From assembly GCA_036620675.1 (NCBI GenBank), contig JAZHEE010000038.1: DNA of 39,429 nucleotides; one strand, 5' to 3'. This document shows positions 1 through 7,537 of the stretch, in pieces (positions within the stretch are counted from its first letter, which is position 1; each line of letters starts with the position of its first letter). The DNA is from Jejubacter sp036620675. Lineage in GTDB: Bacteria; Pseudomonadota; Gammaproteobacteria; Enterobacterales; Enterobacteriaceae. A model generated the notes under the pieces. The model made no database searches and had not been told where the DNA came from. It saw nothing but the letters and a program-made list of their open reading frames with translations. A program made the position numbers and the translations under genes.

Positions 1-510
1 CATAATGTCACCTGTTTTTGTCTATGAGGCGATGATATCACCTCTGTTCAGGTGGCCAGATTAACTATGCCACTACAAGGGGTTATTTTTGGAGATGACC
101 GGCATTATACGTAGTTAATTTCGACATTGTTGGTTATCCAAGAAAAAATAAGGCTATTTTTTTGTATTATTTGAGACAGTAATTTAAATTGTGTATCTGG
201 ACTGACCCCGCCCCGGTATTACTGAGCCCATATCGACGTGTAGCATTATGGGACACCGCGCTAAGTGTGGGTAAGCCTGGGGTTTTAGGGAGATTTTAGA
301 GCCCTGGTGTGGCATAGGGTTCATATTGAACTATCGGGGTATGACCGTAGAACGACCGCCAGCGCTTTGTTAAACGCCCTGATCACTATTCAACAAATCG
401 CGGTAGTCGTCAGGGTAGAACGTAAGAGGGTTCACCTCAGAGCCAGAACCGCCTTTTCTAACCACTGGAAATATAAGGATTTTCAGCTTAATCTAAGCGT
501 AAAAAATCAT
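1..510. mobile_element. right-hand end of a second, neighbouring integrated element (remnant)
   Basis: No intact gene is visible. The sequence is AT-rich to about 200. From 229 to 419 it resembles the right end of the downstream island (7287-7474), including the shared string GAACGACCGCCAGCGCTTTG. This block lies just left of an att copy, as its partner lies just left of the tRNA. I infer that 1-510 is the distal end of a related element integrated at the same tRNA end. The first 45 bases contain two similar motifs, TGTCACCTG and TATCACCTC, which could be an insertion-sequence end, but I cannot assign a family. Confidence 0.5.
229..419 (+). repeat. decayed copy of the 7287-7474 sequence (hypothetical gene remnant)
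   Basis: By eye this aligns collinearly with 7287-7474, best over the last 90 bases. In the plus frame both copies encode a similar tail: TASALLNALITIQQIA here and TASALLNSLFTVQQIA in the right copy. The upstream part of this copy has stop codons where the right copy is open. It therefore looks like a degraded paralogue of the small gene at 7209-7502. The two copies mark matching ends of two elements. Confidence 0.55.
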
Positions 511-538
511 TGGAGCGGGCGAAGGGAATCGAACCCTC
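511..538 (-). repeat. att site copy (tRNA-Gly 3'-end direct repeat, left)
   Basis: These 28 bases are identical to 7538-7565, the 3' end of the tRNA-Gly(CCC) gene including the T arm and CCA. Identity stops one base outside on each side. A tRNA 3'-end duplication next to an integrase gene is the usual footprint of tyrosine-recombinase integration. The integrase starts 88 bp to the right. Confidence 0.9.
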
Positions 539-626
539 TTTACTAACCCTATGAATTGTGAACCAAAATAAGTAATCGTGGTACTTATCCCGGTAGTTGG
601 TAGCGGTAGATTACAAGGTAATTACC

Positions 627-2234
627 ATGCCAATCAAGAAGACTTCTTATCTTTATGCAAACAAGGATGAAATATTCATTTTTCAAATCTATATCCCGGT
701 GTACATGCGCCACTTGTGGGGCGGACGACGCTCTCTCAAGAAATCGACAGGCACGCGGGACATCGTGCAAGCTCGCATTTTCCGTGACCAATACTTATTA
801 GAGTTCCGTAAGCTCCAGCTAATGATGAAACCGGATAACCCCATTAACCGGATTCATTCTGCTATTTCAGATCTTCACTTACTGGCGGGAATATCCAGCG
901 ACATTACCGCGCCCGTAACTACTCCAGCAGAACGAGGGAAACCAGCATCACCCAAATTGACAGACGTCAGTAAAGAATATGCGGAGCAATACAAAGCTCG
1001 ACGCTCTTATTCAACATTGAGTAAATCCGCTCGCGCTGTATCGGCCTTCACTAATTCAATTAAGCGCCCAACCATTACTATAAACGGAATCGGGCGGCGT
1101 CTCGTCTCTGACTTTCTGGAAGCGAATCAAGATAAGTTTTCCCGCCAGACGCTGCAAAACTGGCTAACCTGCTTAGGAACGCTGTATGACTTCGCTCGGC
1201 GTAAATATGACAATATCGCCCCAGATAATCCCTTTCACGGCCACAATCTGGAAGCCCGCCAGACGAATGAAAGTTATCAACCCTTTGAACCACACCAGCT
1301 ACAGGCATTAATAAAAGAGGCAGGTAGCGAGATACGAGACGTAATCATAATCGGTTTATATTCCGGTATGCGTCTCGACGAAATCGCCAGTCTCAAACGT
1401 ACTGAAATCGTCACAATTGAAGGCGTGCGGTGCTTCTACGTCAGCAAATCAAAAACAAAGGCGGGCATAAGGTACGTCCCTGTCCATTCGCTGATATTTG
1501 GCATTGTTGATAAATACCTCGCACAGAACAGCGGGGAGTACCTGCTACCCCAAGCCAACAAAATTAAACGTGCGGATGGTAAACGAGGGCCGTGGTATTC
1601 GCAGACATTTACCCGCTTACGTCGCCGGGTGCTACCAACGGCCACAGAGCGCCAGTGTTTCCACTCCCTGCGCGGCCACTTCATTACCTGCTTAGACCGG
1701 GCTGGTGTACCCGAGCAACGCATAATTGATTCTTCTCAGGGTGACATCATCGCAAATAAGGAAATCGCGGCAGGCTTTGATAAATGCGTTATGCCCGGTT
1801 GTCGATTCACGTACCGTATGTTCGCGGGGCTTCAAAACATCATCACCAACGCGAACACCGGGGAAGTTCGGTGGCAGCGGTTCGGCGTACCGGGCTGGCT
1901 TCTTGTTCAGCCATTGCTCAATCTCGACGCGTCGGCAGTGAATTGCATCACCGGGCTGGATGACCTGACGGGTGCCAGTGTCAGCGCGGCGCTTGTGCCG
2001 CTTGCGACCGATACCGTGCGCCTCTTTCCATTCCCGAAAGGACATAACAGAGCCATCCGCATTGTAAAAATAATCCCCGGAACCAGTGTTAAGCGCAGCC
2101 TTCACTGGTCGGCGTTTAACCGGACACTGCTTCGAGTGAGGGACGACTATTCCATCAGCAACCAGTTGTTGCGCATCCGCAATCTCAGTATTCAAGGGGT
2201 CAGCATCAGCCGCCTGAGCAAGCAGGCGCTGTAA
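627..2234 (+). pseudogene. tyrosine recombinase (integrase), C-terminally truncated and fused to unrelated sequence
   Basis: The N-terminal part looks like a phage/island integrase with a SAM-like core-binding domain around residues 110-210. The catalytic domain then shows the first active-site Arg in SGMRLDEI (R249), a likely Lys in KSKTKAG (about 278) and the HSLR box (H346, R349). After GVPEQRI (near base 1722) the expected GH motif and nucleophilic Tyr are missing. The frame instead runs on to 2234 through sequence that is antisense to another gene. I chose ATG 627 over the upstream in-frame start at 597 because AAGG lies 8 bases before it. The protein should not be able to cleave DNA. 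It sits next to att, as integrases usually do. Confidence 0.85.
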
Positions 2235-2246
2235 GTTCGTTGGCAT
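1692..2246 (-). pseudogene. hypothetical protein, apparently 3'-truncated by fusion to the integrase
   Basis: This open frame reads into the integrase from the opposite side. ATG at 2246 is preceded by GGAG at a good distance, and the residues to about 175 look like a real soluble protein (FYNADGS, FREWKEAHGIGRK, IEQWLNKKPA). Its last dozen residues (INYALLGYTSPV) are only the antisense of the integrase, so the natural C terminus has been lost at the same junction (about 1722-1745). I do not recognise the family. It may be a phage or satellite accessory protein. Confidence 0.5.
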
Positions 2247-2461
2247 GGTAAAAGCTCCAGAATCAGGAAAAGGTTTTCGTCAGAAGGGAGTCGGCGCAGG
2301 CGTCGCCCTTTCCCTTGGTTAGATGCACTTTCAAAAGTAGGCGGTAGTTTCCGCAAGGCTGCGCATCTGATTGCTGCCAGCGGGTTTGTGCCTCTACTGC
2401 ACTTACTTTCATTTGTCGGCATGAGTGTGTGGTTTTGTGCCTCTGTAATAGATACTTTCAT
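2192..2461 (-). CDS. small hypothetical protein of the island
   Basis: This is an 89-residue frame starting MKVSITEAQNHT, rich in Arg and Lys (GKGRRLRRLPSDENLF). It overlaps the start of the 1692-2246 gene on the same strand, in another frame, by 55 bases. Such arrangements occur upstream of satellite-phage regulatory genes, but I cannot identify the protein. ATG 2461 is preferred over an upstream TTG at 2497. Translation is unproven. Confidence 0.35.
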   Translation of the reverse strand: MKVSITEAQNHTLMPTNESKCSRGTNPLAAIRCAALRKLPPTFESASNQGKGRRLRRLPSDENLFLILELLPCQRTYSACLLRRLMLTP

Positions 2462-2578
2462 AACGTTACCCCGGAATCTTCCTTCGGATTTCATCAATCA
2501 CCTGTTGTTGGCCTGCTCTACGTGTAAGTTCTGCGGGATTATATTCAGCTTCGGATTATGTCCCCCAACAAAAACAAA

Positions 2579-2598
2579 GAATGTCAATTCCGACATTC
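2579..2598. promoter_or_regulatory. perfect inverted repeat GAATGTC-N6-GACATTC
   Basis: Seven-base arms are separated by AATTCC. It lies upstream of the minus-strand small genes (starts at 2461 and 2246), so an operator is plausible. No T-run follows, which argues against a terminator. Confidence 0.35.
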
Positions 2599-3342
2599 TA
2601 AAATAATTGATCATTTTATTTACTCGCTTGAACCAATACCGAATTATGATTAATTTTCAATCGATTAACTTCCGACAAATCAGCCTCAGCACCATAATTA
2701 TAAGCAACTGTATTTAAAGAGTAATTATGAAAGTATGTATTACAGTATAGTATCCACAGGATGGTATGCTGTAAGCGAGCAAGGCAGTGAACAAAGAGAA
2801 CGATAAGCCTTGCGGTGAAGAGGAACGAAGGAACCGACGACAGGCGGAGAGTGAGAGACGATGAACAATGATAGAGAAAATATTCAGAATACAGATAAGA
2901 GATATAGAAGATACTACATACAGATAAAAAGAATATATAAGAGCTGAATTAGAATGAACTACACAAGCTACATATTTAATACCGAAATATTACTACCGAA
3001 TAAAATACAGCACTATTAATTATCCAGAATTACTTAGGTACGGGTCACTATTACTACACCCGTCGGGTTGCCAGTCCGGCAAGCACGATTGCGTGGAGGA
3101 CCGAGCATCGCAGCGGGCGAAGTCCGGGAATGAGCCAAAGGCGATGGAGCGGGCTGGAGCACTGCAAGAAGCACAGCGCGGGGGTAAAGGAGAGAAGGGG
3201 GTGTAGACATAATTGGTTAGGAGTAAAAATCGTTAACATAGCCCAGTGACGCACTCAGCACTGACCGAGGATGTAACCTATTAGCTGTAGATCCCCTCTC
3301 CGCCCTCACCCCGGAACTTCTCAAGCGTAGCTCTCGCAGTCA

Positions 3343-3400
3343 GAAGGTGCCCTCATCCTTGGGCATGGCTGAAGCCCCGCCAGCGTCTTCGGCCACCTTC
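3343..3400 (+). other. candidate structured RNA or DNA element (three-way junction)
   Basis: Three nested complementary segments are visible. GAAGG 3343-3347 pairs with CCTTC 3396-3400. GCCC 3349-3352 pairs with GGGC 3361-3364. TGGCTGAAG 3366-3374 pairs with CTTCGGCCA 3387-3395, with one G-T pair. Together they form a compact three-way junction in otherwise non-coding island DNA. The family is unknown, and the strand is assigned only for description. Confidence 0.3.
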
Positions 3401-3485
3401 CGCAGTCGAGTAGAACGAAAATCAATATAAATCATACACATAATTCAATATCAAAAACATAACCATTTGAAATGACTGTAAATAA

Positions 3486-3555
3486 TGTAGGTCATTCATC
3501 ACCCACAGGACAGCAAAGGCCAGTTGTAGCGCCTCATTCGGCTGTAGGTCATTCA
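3486..3555. repeat. 13-bp direct repeat TGTAGGTCATTCA, two copies
   Basis: Copies lie at 3486-3498 and 3543-3555, 57 bp apart start to start. Each is followed a few bases later by ATCACCC. They lie about 160 bp beyond the 3' end of the serine recombinase gene. They could be recombinase or replication-protein binding sites. No function is established. Confidence 0.35.
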
Positions 3556-3715
3556 GACACCATCACCCGGCAATCCCATCCGGCAGCAGTAGCACAGCCC
3601 CAGACGCAGCATAACGATCTCTGAGGCGATAAATCACTTAGGGCGGGAATCCCACACCCAACAGCTCAAACCCCCGCAGAGAGGCGCACAGATCGCCTCA
3701 TGGCATCGAACAGCA

Positions 3716-4345
3716 TCACCCTTCGGCGCTGGCGGCAAGCTCGCGCTTGATGCGGTAGAACGTCGCCCGGCTTATCCCGGCTGCTTTCATGATGCGCTCC
3801 GGTTTCACGCCCTGCGCCAGCATTTCTCTGACGGTCACACGGGCGGCGGTATCCTTCTGACTCCCACGATAAAGCCCCTCAGCTTTGGCTCGTTCAATGC
3901 CCTGTCGCTGACGCTCCCGTCGCGTTTCGTAGTCCACGCGAGCCATTGTAGCGAGGATATCAATCAGCATTGCATTAACGGCTCTCAGGATGCCGCTGGT
4001 TAGCTCTGACGCGGTTTCGTTCAGCAACTGCCATGAAGTCGGCAGGTCAACGGCAACGATAACCAACCCCTTGTCCTGAATCCTCTGTTTCAGGGTCGCC
4101 CACTCCTTTTGTGTAAGACGACTTAGCCTGTCAATGCTTTCGATAAGCAGGACATCGCCAGCATCCGCATCATCCAGCAGGCGCATCAGTTCCGGGCGCT
4201 CCAGTCGCGCACCGCTGGCGTTCTCAATGTATCGCGCAACAGTAGCCCAGCCCCGCTCATTAGCGAAAGACTCCAGCGCAGGAACGGCACGGTCGGCGTG
4301 CTGTTCTGCGGTAGATGCCCTCGCGTACAGACGGACATTAATCAT
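3716..4345 (-). CDS. serine recombinase (resolvase/invertase family)
   Basis: This 209-residue protein has the architecture of a small serine recombinase. The N-terminal catalytic domain (about 1-140) carries the nucleophile in YARAST (S11) and the SIDRLSR box. A C-terminal helix-turn-helix ends in ISRATFYRIK (about 185-200). These enzymes cut and rejoin DNA at short res or inversion sites through a 5'-phosphoserine intermediate, resolving element multimers or inverting segments. Length and all key residues are normal, so it looks functional, unlike the integrase. I see no classic three-subsite res array, but the direct repeats at 3486/3543 and the inverted repeat at 4844-4888 are candidate targets. 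It is transcribed toward the gene-poor stretch, away from the effector operon. Confidence 0.88.
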   Translation of the reverse strand: MINVRLYARASTAEQHADRAVPALESFANERGWATVARYIENASGARLERPELMRLLDDADAGDVLLIESIDRLSRLTQKEWATLKQRIQDKGLVIVAVDLPTSWQLLNETASELTSGILRAVNAMLIDILATMARVDYETRRERQRQGIERAKAEGLYRGSQKDTAARVTVREMLAQGVKPERIMKAAGISRATFYRIKRELAASAEG

Positions 4346-4843
4346 GACTCCCCTCCAAGTCGCAACGAAGTATCACATCGAGACACGGATGAGATCACAC
4401 CTCAAATGTCTAGTCAACAGGGTATTAAATTAATTTGATTGCGACTCTGACAGCGCATCCCAATCCGGTATACCCGAATGAGACAGACACAGCCCGCAGC
4501 AGAAACAGCATCACGGAATGCAACGCCCCATGACCATAGCCACACAGACAGCCATACAGCCAATCACAGCCACGTAGACAGCACGATACCCCAACCCTAC
4601 CCAATCCACACTACCCATTACACAGAATCGCTTAGAATGGCTTACAGCGCGTTACAGCAATACACAGCCAGACAGAGCATGAAAGGCAAGCATCCCAGCA
4701 AATAAAGGTAAGCCAGCCAGCGCGGCAGGCCATACGGGGGAATTGGGGGCCATTGAAGTTGAGGCAGGCCCACGTACAAACATTCAATTTTTCAAGCCGG
4801 GGATTTAGCTACAGGCTAACGGTAGAATGCGGCTTGTAGAGGG

Positions 4844-4888
4844 TTGTGCGCACATCCCCAGTACAACCGCATTACTTCATGCGCACAA
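4844..4888. repeat. 9-bp perfect inverted repeat TTGTGCGCA / TGCGCACAA
   Basis: The arms are at 4844-4852 and 4880-4888, with a 27-base spacer. The long spacer and lack of a T-run make a terminator unlikely. A recombinase or regulator binding site is possible. Confidence 0.35.
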
Positions 4889-4997
4889 GTCCCTGAGAGC
4901 CGCTTGGGGTGGGTGTTTCATCGCTGTAATTTACAGAGGCAGTAATGCCCAGCTCTTCTAACTAGTACAAATACACCGGGACATTCGAGGAGGACTA

Positions 4998-5008
4998 CCC
5001 CCCCCCCC
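4998..5008 (+). repeat. homopolymer run of 11 C
   Basis: Eleven consecutive C residues lie 112 bp before the first gene of the effector operon and about 46 bp upstream of its candidate -35 box. Runs of this length are prone to slipped-strand length change. The copy number in raw data may also be uncertain. Confidence 0.8.
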
Positions 5009-5054
5009 TTTACTGGTTGTTACAAAACGTAATTTCGCTTAAGTCTAATACTTG

Positions 5055-5082
5055 TTGCTCATGTGGTCATTGTTTGTAAAAT
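5055..5082 (+). promoter_or_regulatory. candidate sigma70 promoter of the effector operon
   Basis: TTGCTC (5055-5060) and TAAAAT (5077-5082) are separated by 16 bases. The -10 box lies 38 bases before the ATG of the first operon gene. Assigned by eye only. Confidence 0.4.
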
Positions 5083-5120
5083 AGCCACTGAAATTATTTC
5101 CATAGCAAGTAGAGGGACTT

Positions 5121-5606
5121 ATGAAGCAATACACCAATGAACTTACCCCATCCGTGCTCGCATCGTTCAAGAATCCATTTAGCGCAGAGCAACTGGCAAA
5201 CGCGGACGAAGAACAACGCCAGATTTTCAGATCCCATGTTGAAGAAATGAAAGACCGTTCTTTAATGGCAATTTGGCGTTTTGCCACTACTGGATCGCTC
5301 ACCCAAAACGGTGGGAAAATTGAGAAAGCCAGCGCCAACGACTCATTTACTCTTGAAGACGGGAGCGAGGTTAACCGGGCAATGGTGGGTGATTACGTTG
5401 TTTATCCTGACGGAACACGCGCAAAAATCATCAACGGGTCAGGGTCAGTCAATACAAACGGCAACGGCCTTTCTTATGCTCTCGTAGGAAGTCAGCTTGA
5501 TAACGGTGATGTGATCATCAGCACCCCACAAGATTATGCTCTCCTGTGCCAGTTAGACAATAGCCCTGCAATGCCAGCCGATTTTCTCACTCCTGCGGCA
5601 CTCTAA
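5121..5606 (+). CDS. hypothetical protein with a possible PAAR-like C-terminal half, type VI effector operon
   Basis: This 161-residue protein has no signal peptide or membrane segment. Residues 1-55 are probably helical (SAEQLANADEEQRQIF). The C-terminal two thirds consist of short Gly/Asp-punctuated strands (AMVGDYVVYPDG, ALVGSQLDNGDVIIST). These resemble the beta-turn pattern of PAAR-repeat spike proteins (A-x-V-G-D ... G-x-I) more than an enzyme. The gene is 18 bp upstream of the PAAR-effector gene on the same strand, with AGAGGGA before its ATG. A role as spike component, adaptor or chaperone for that effector is inferred from position and pattern. I do not recognise a named family. Confidence 0.55.
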   Translation: MKQYTNELTPSVLASFKNPFSAEQLANADEEQRQIFRSHVEEMKDRSLMAIWRFATTGSLTQNGGKIEKASANDSFTLEDGSEVNRAMVGDYVVYPDGTRAKIINGSGSVNTNGNGLSYALVGSQLDNGDVIISTPQDYALLCQLDNSPAMPADFLTPAAL

Positions 5607-5624
5607 AAATAAGGGTTTCAAAAA

Positions 5625-6782
5625 ATGGCTACAGGCTTTTGGGTTGTGAAAGGCGATAAAACAACATGCGGGGGATCAGTACTAACCGGACACCCGAAAG
5701 GGAAGCAGATTGGCCCGAATCTAAACAGACAGGCAACAGTAGGCTGCCAGGTATCCTGCGGTAAACACCCTGGTATTTACAGCGTGGCAGGTGGATACCC
5801 TGGAGAGTACATTCACGGGCAGTTAGCCGCGAGTACGATCTATAGCCGTTCAACCTGCCCATGCAAGGCTTTTTTCATCGCCACCCATACTTTTATGAAA
5901 CATGGCCCTTATCAAACTCCGGTGCGAGCAACATCCACATCAGCGGCAGCAAAAGCCGCACCTGATTCAGTACAAGAACCAGAGCAGCACGCACAAGTAG
6001 CGAAGAAGCAAAACAGCTTTGCTGACACCTGCAAGCCAGAAGATAACCATCTATTGAACGGCGTTTACATCTGGACAGAAATCACCGATGCAGGACACGC
6101 TTTCGTTTCGGTGCATGAAAATAACTCGATCTACGTATACACCTACGGGCGCTTTGGTAGGAAAGGCCCCGCTACATTAACGGGTGATGGGATTCTTAAC
6201 TTCCTAACTGGCGATGATGCTCGTCTTTACTACCGCGAAGAACTCTACAAATACCAAGCGAGAGTATTCCAGATCGATGACGTTACACCTGAGGAAACCC
6301 GCAGGATTTTTGAATCTCTATGGAACTCCGGTAAAACACCAGTTTTCACGGATGCGATGGGAGATCGTACCAAACGGCGCGGAAAGGTGATTGACGTTTA
6401 TGATCTAACTGGTAGCAACTGCACAACCCACACAGTGCAAGTGATCAGAGAAGCAGGGACTAAAATCTTCGATACCAGTTACACATCAACAACAACGCAA
6501 CTTCGTATCGACAATGAAGAAGATTTCACTATTCCCGTATCTTTGCAGCGTTACTTGATGGAGAAGAGCGGCGATCTGTCCTCAATGAACGTTATGGAAG
6601 TTACCAACGCATTTAGAGAACAGTATCCGAACATAGAACACTTCAAGCTGAACTCTGAAAGCCTCACAGGACAAGTGGAGGAAGGGCTTGCTAACAGTGC
6701 GTCAGCGATTGGATCATCTTCGGGTTATTCTGGTGGCACGATTGGCGGCGTTTTAGGTGGTTCGTATGACATTGACGAATAG
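5625..6782 (+). CDS. PAAR-domain type VI secretion effector with candidate permuted papain-like (NlpC/P60-like) toxin domain
   Basis: Residues 1-95 form a PAAR domain (GDKTTCGG, then two more Cys/Gly/His-rich turns), which caps the VgrG spike of a type VI secretion system. An Ala/Glu/Gln-rich linker follows at about 98-135. The remaining 250 residues look like a toxin domain. A His lies in GHAFVSV (H158) and a Cys in SNCTTHTV (C266), with YTYGRFG between them. His before Cys is the order of circularly permuted papain-like hydrolases, so peptidoglycan or lipid amide/ester hydrolysis is a reasonable guess. The C terminus is Gly/Ser-rich (SSSGYSGGTIGGVLGG). The downstream membrane protein overlaps its 3' end, as immunity genes often do. 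No VgrG or other secretion core gene is in the window. The PAAR call is firm and the catalytic assignment tentative. Confidence 0.8.
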   Translation: MATGFWVVKGDKTTCGGSVLTGHPKGKQIGPNLNRQATVGCQVSCGKHPGIYSVAGGYPGEYIHGQLAASTIYSRSTCPCKAFFIATHTFMKHGPYQTPVRATSTSAAAKAAPDSVQEPEQHAQVAKKQNSFADTCKPEDNHLLNGVYIWTEITDAGHAFVSVHENNSIYVYTYGRFGRKGPATLTGDGILNFLTGDDARLYYREELYKYQARVFQIDDVTPEETRRIFESLWNSGKTPVFTDAMGDRTKRRGKVIDVYDLTGSNCTTHTVQVIREAGTKIFDTSYTSTTTQLRIDNEEDFTIPVSLQRYLMEKSGDLSSMNVMEVTNAFREQYPNIEHFKLNSESLTGQVEEGLANSASAIGSSSGYSGGTIGGVLGGSYDIDE

Positions 6783-7041
6783 GACAAAGGCTATCCTTCG
6801 ATGGGGAGGCATTGCTTTAGTATTCGCCATCTACTCTATCGCCTTGATGATACCAGTGCTTGATTTTGGACTAACCCGGAAATACAACGGCCCCCCTTCA
6901 ACAGGTCAGATGGAAGCCCGTTTATGTGAAGCGATCATAGATGACTTATCGCGGTCAGCGGATAACCTCTTAATTACTGCATTTGTCGGTAGCGCCATTT
7001 GCCTTGTTTTGGCCTTGCTTATCTTCAAGAAAGTGAGATGA
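6766..7041 (+). CDS. small membrane protein, probable immunity protein of the PAAR effector
   Basis: This 91-residue protein has two predicted transmembrane helices: one near residues 10-32 (GGIALVFAIYSIALMIPVL) and one near 65-88 (LLITAFVGSAICLVLALLIF). A charged loop of about 30 residues containing one Cys lies between them. I chose ATG 6766 because AGGTGG sits 5 bases before it. A GTG at 6757 is also in frame. The gene overlaps the effector end by 17 bases, so the two are translationally coupled. Effector-immunity pairs are usually arranged this way. A membrane immunity protein fits an effector acting in the periplasm or at the inner membrane. No family name is recognised. Confidence 0.65.
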   Translation: MTLTNRTKAILRWGGIALVFAIYSIALMIPVLDFGLTRKYNGPPSTGQMEARLCEAIIDDLSRSADNLLITAFVGSAICLVLALLIFKKVR

Positions 7042-7208
7042 CCGCCAAGGCTGGATCTCTCCAGCCTTGCCCCATTCTCCCTGATTTTAGGCATAACAAA
7101 CCTAATGCCCGATTGGTGATACAACATCAAGCGGAGCGGCGCGACATCATCCGGGGTTATGTCATTACAACGTGGCTTATCAGGGCGCTCGTGTATCGCT
7201 AAGGAACC

Positions 7209-7502
7209 GTGAGCCAAACGGAGACAGAGCCTGCATATCGTTTGCAGGTACGAAATCACCATAAACCTGTTTATTCCCTGCAACGTCATCTCGACGTGTG
7301 GCATAAGGGAGCATCGGGCAAAATGTGCCTCGCTGTAAGTTTCAGGGAATCATGCCGGATGTGCGGCTTTCAGTTCATGTTGGGCTATCGCGGTATGACC
7401 AGTGGAACGACCGCCAGCGCTTTGCTAAACTCCCTATTCACCGTTCAACAAATCGCGGCAACTATCAGGGTAAATAGCGGTACTTTGGTCACATTACCTT
7501 AG
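7209..7502 (+). CDS. small hypothetical protein at the island right end
   Basis: This 97-residue frame starts at GTG 7209 with AAGGA close upstream. It encodes a basic, Cys-containing protein (HKGASGKMCLAV, SCRMCGFQFML) with a tail TASALLNSLFTVQQIA. The tail is conserved at protein level in the decayed copy left of the first att site (229-419), which suggests past selection for coding. I do not recognise a function. It lies between the immunity gene and the tRNA. Confidence 0.4.
   Translation: MSQTETEPAYRLQVRNHHKPVYSLQRHLDVWHKGASGKMCLAVSFRESCRMCGFQFMLGYRGMTSGTTASALLNSLFTVQQIAATIRVNSGTLVTLP
7287..7474 (+). repeat. right copy of the 229-419 repeat
   Basis: This is the intact partner of the left copy. 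It lies 64 bp from the tRNA end, and the left copy lies 92 bp from its att site. The similarity is strongest at 7385-7474. Confidence 0.55.
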
Positions 7503-7537
7503 AGCTAACTCATTGAGTTACAAGGCTTTTAAAGGGC

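Larger units (their letters stand above)
2599..3715. other. 1.1-kb gene-poor stretch of the island with strand-asymmetric composition
   Basis: I see no convincing gene here. From about 2770 to 2960 the plus strand is strikingly purine-rich (GAGAGTGAGAGACG, GAAGAGGAACGAAGG) and includes a GCAAGGC (2779-2785) / GCCTTGC (2807-2813) inverted repeat. The block 3060-3200 is again purine-rich but G+C-rich, with a TTGCC-AGTCC-GGCAA hairpin at 3068-3082. The block 3300-3410 can fold into a branched structure, described separately. A 13-base direct repeat lies at 3486 and 3543. The frame at 3054-3254 on the minus strand is probably chance, caused by the lack of pyrimidines. Confidence 0.4.
4346..5120. 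other. gene-poor spacer between recombinase and effector operon
   Basis: There is no convincing gene. From about 4478 to 4680 the plus strand is rich in A and C and poor in G and T, with repeated CAGCCA and ACAGACAG words. This produces a His/Thr/Gln-rich frame (4478-4705) that I regard as compositional. Further right are the 9-bp inverted repeat 4844-4888, the short palindrome CTGTAATTTACAG at 4924-4936, an 11-C run at 4998-5008 and a promoter-like pair just before the operon. Confidence 0.4.

Noticed and set aside
2498..2596. 32-residue minus-strand frame starting MSELTFFVFVGG before the small island genes
   Set aside because: It is open and followed directly by the next frame, but has no convincing ribosome site and overlaps the inverted repeat at 2579-2598.
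3054..3254. 66-residue minus-strand frame in the gene-poor stretch
   Set aside because: The plus strand here is purine-rich, which removes stop codons from the complementary frames; no ribosome site or family feature is seen.
4478..4705. 75-residue His/Thr/Gln-rich frame (NATPHDHSHTDSHTANHSH)
   Set aside because: It sits in an A/C-biased low-complexity stretch with CAGCCA/ACAGACAG words, has no clear ribosome site, and its composition follows from the base bias.
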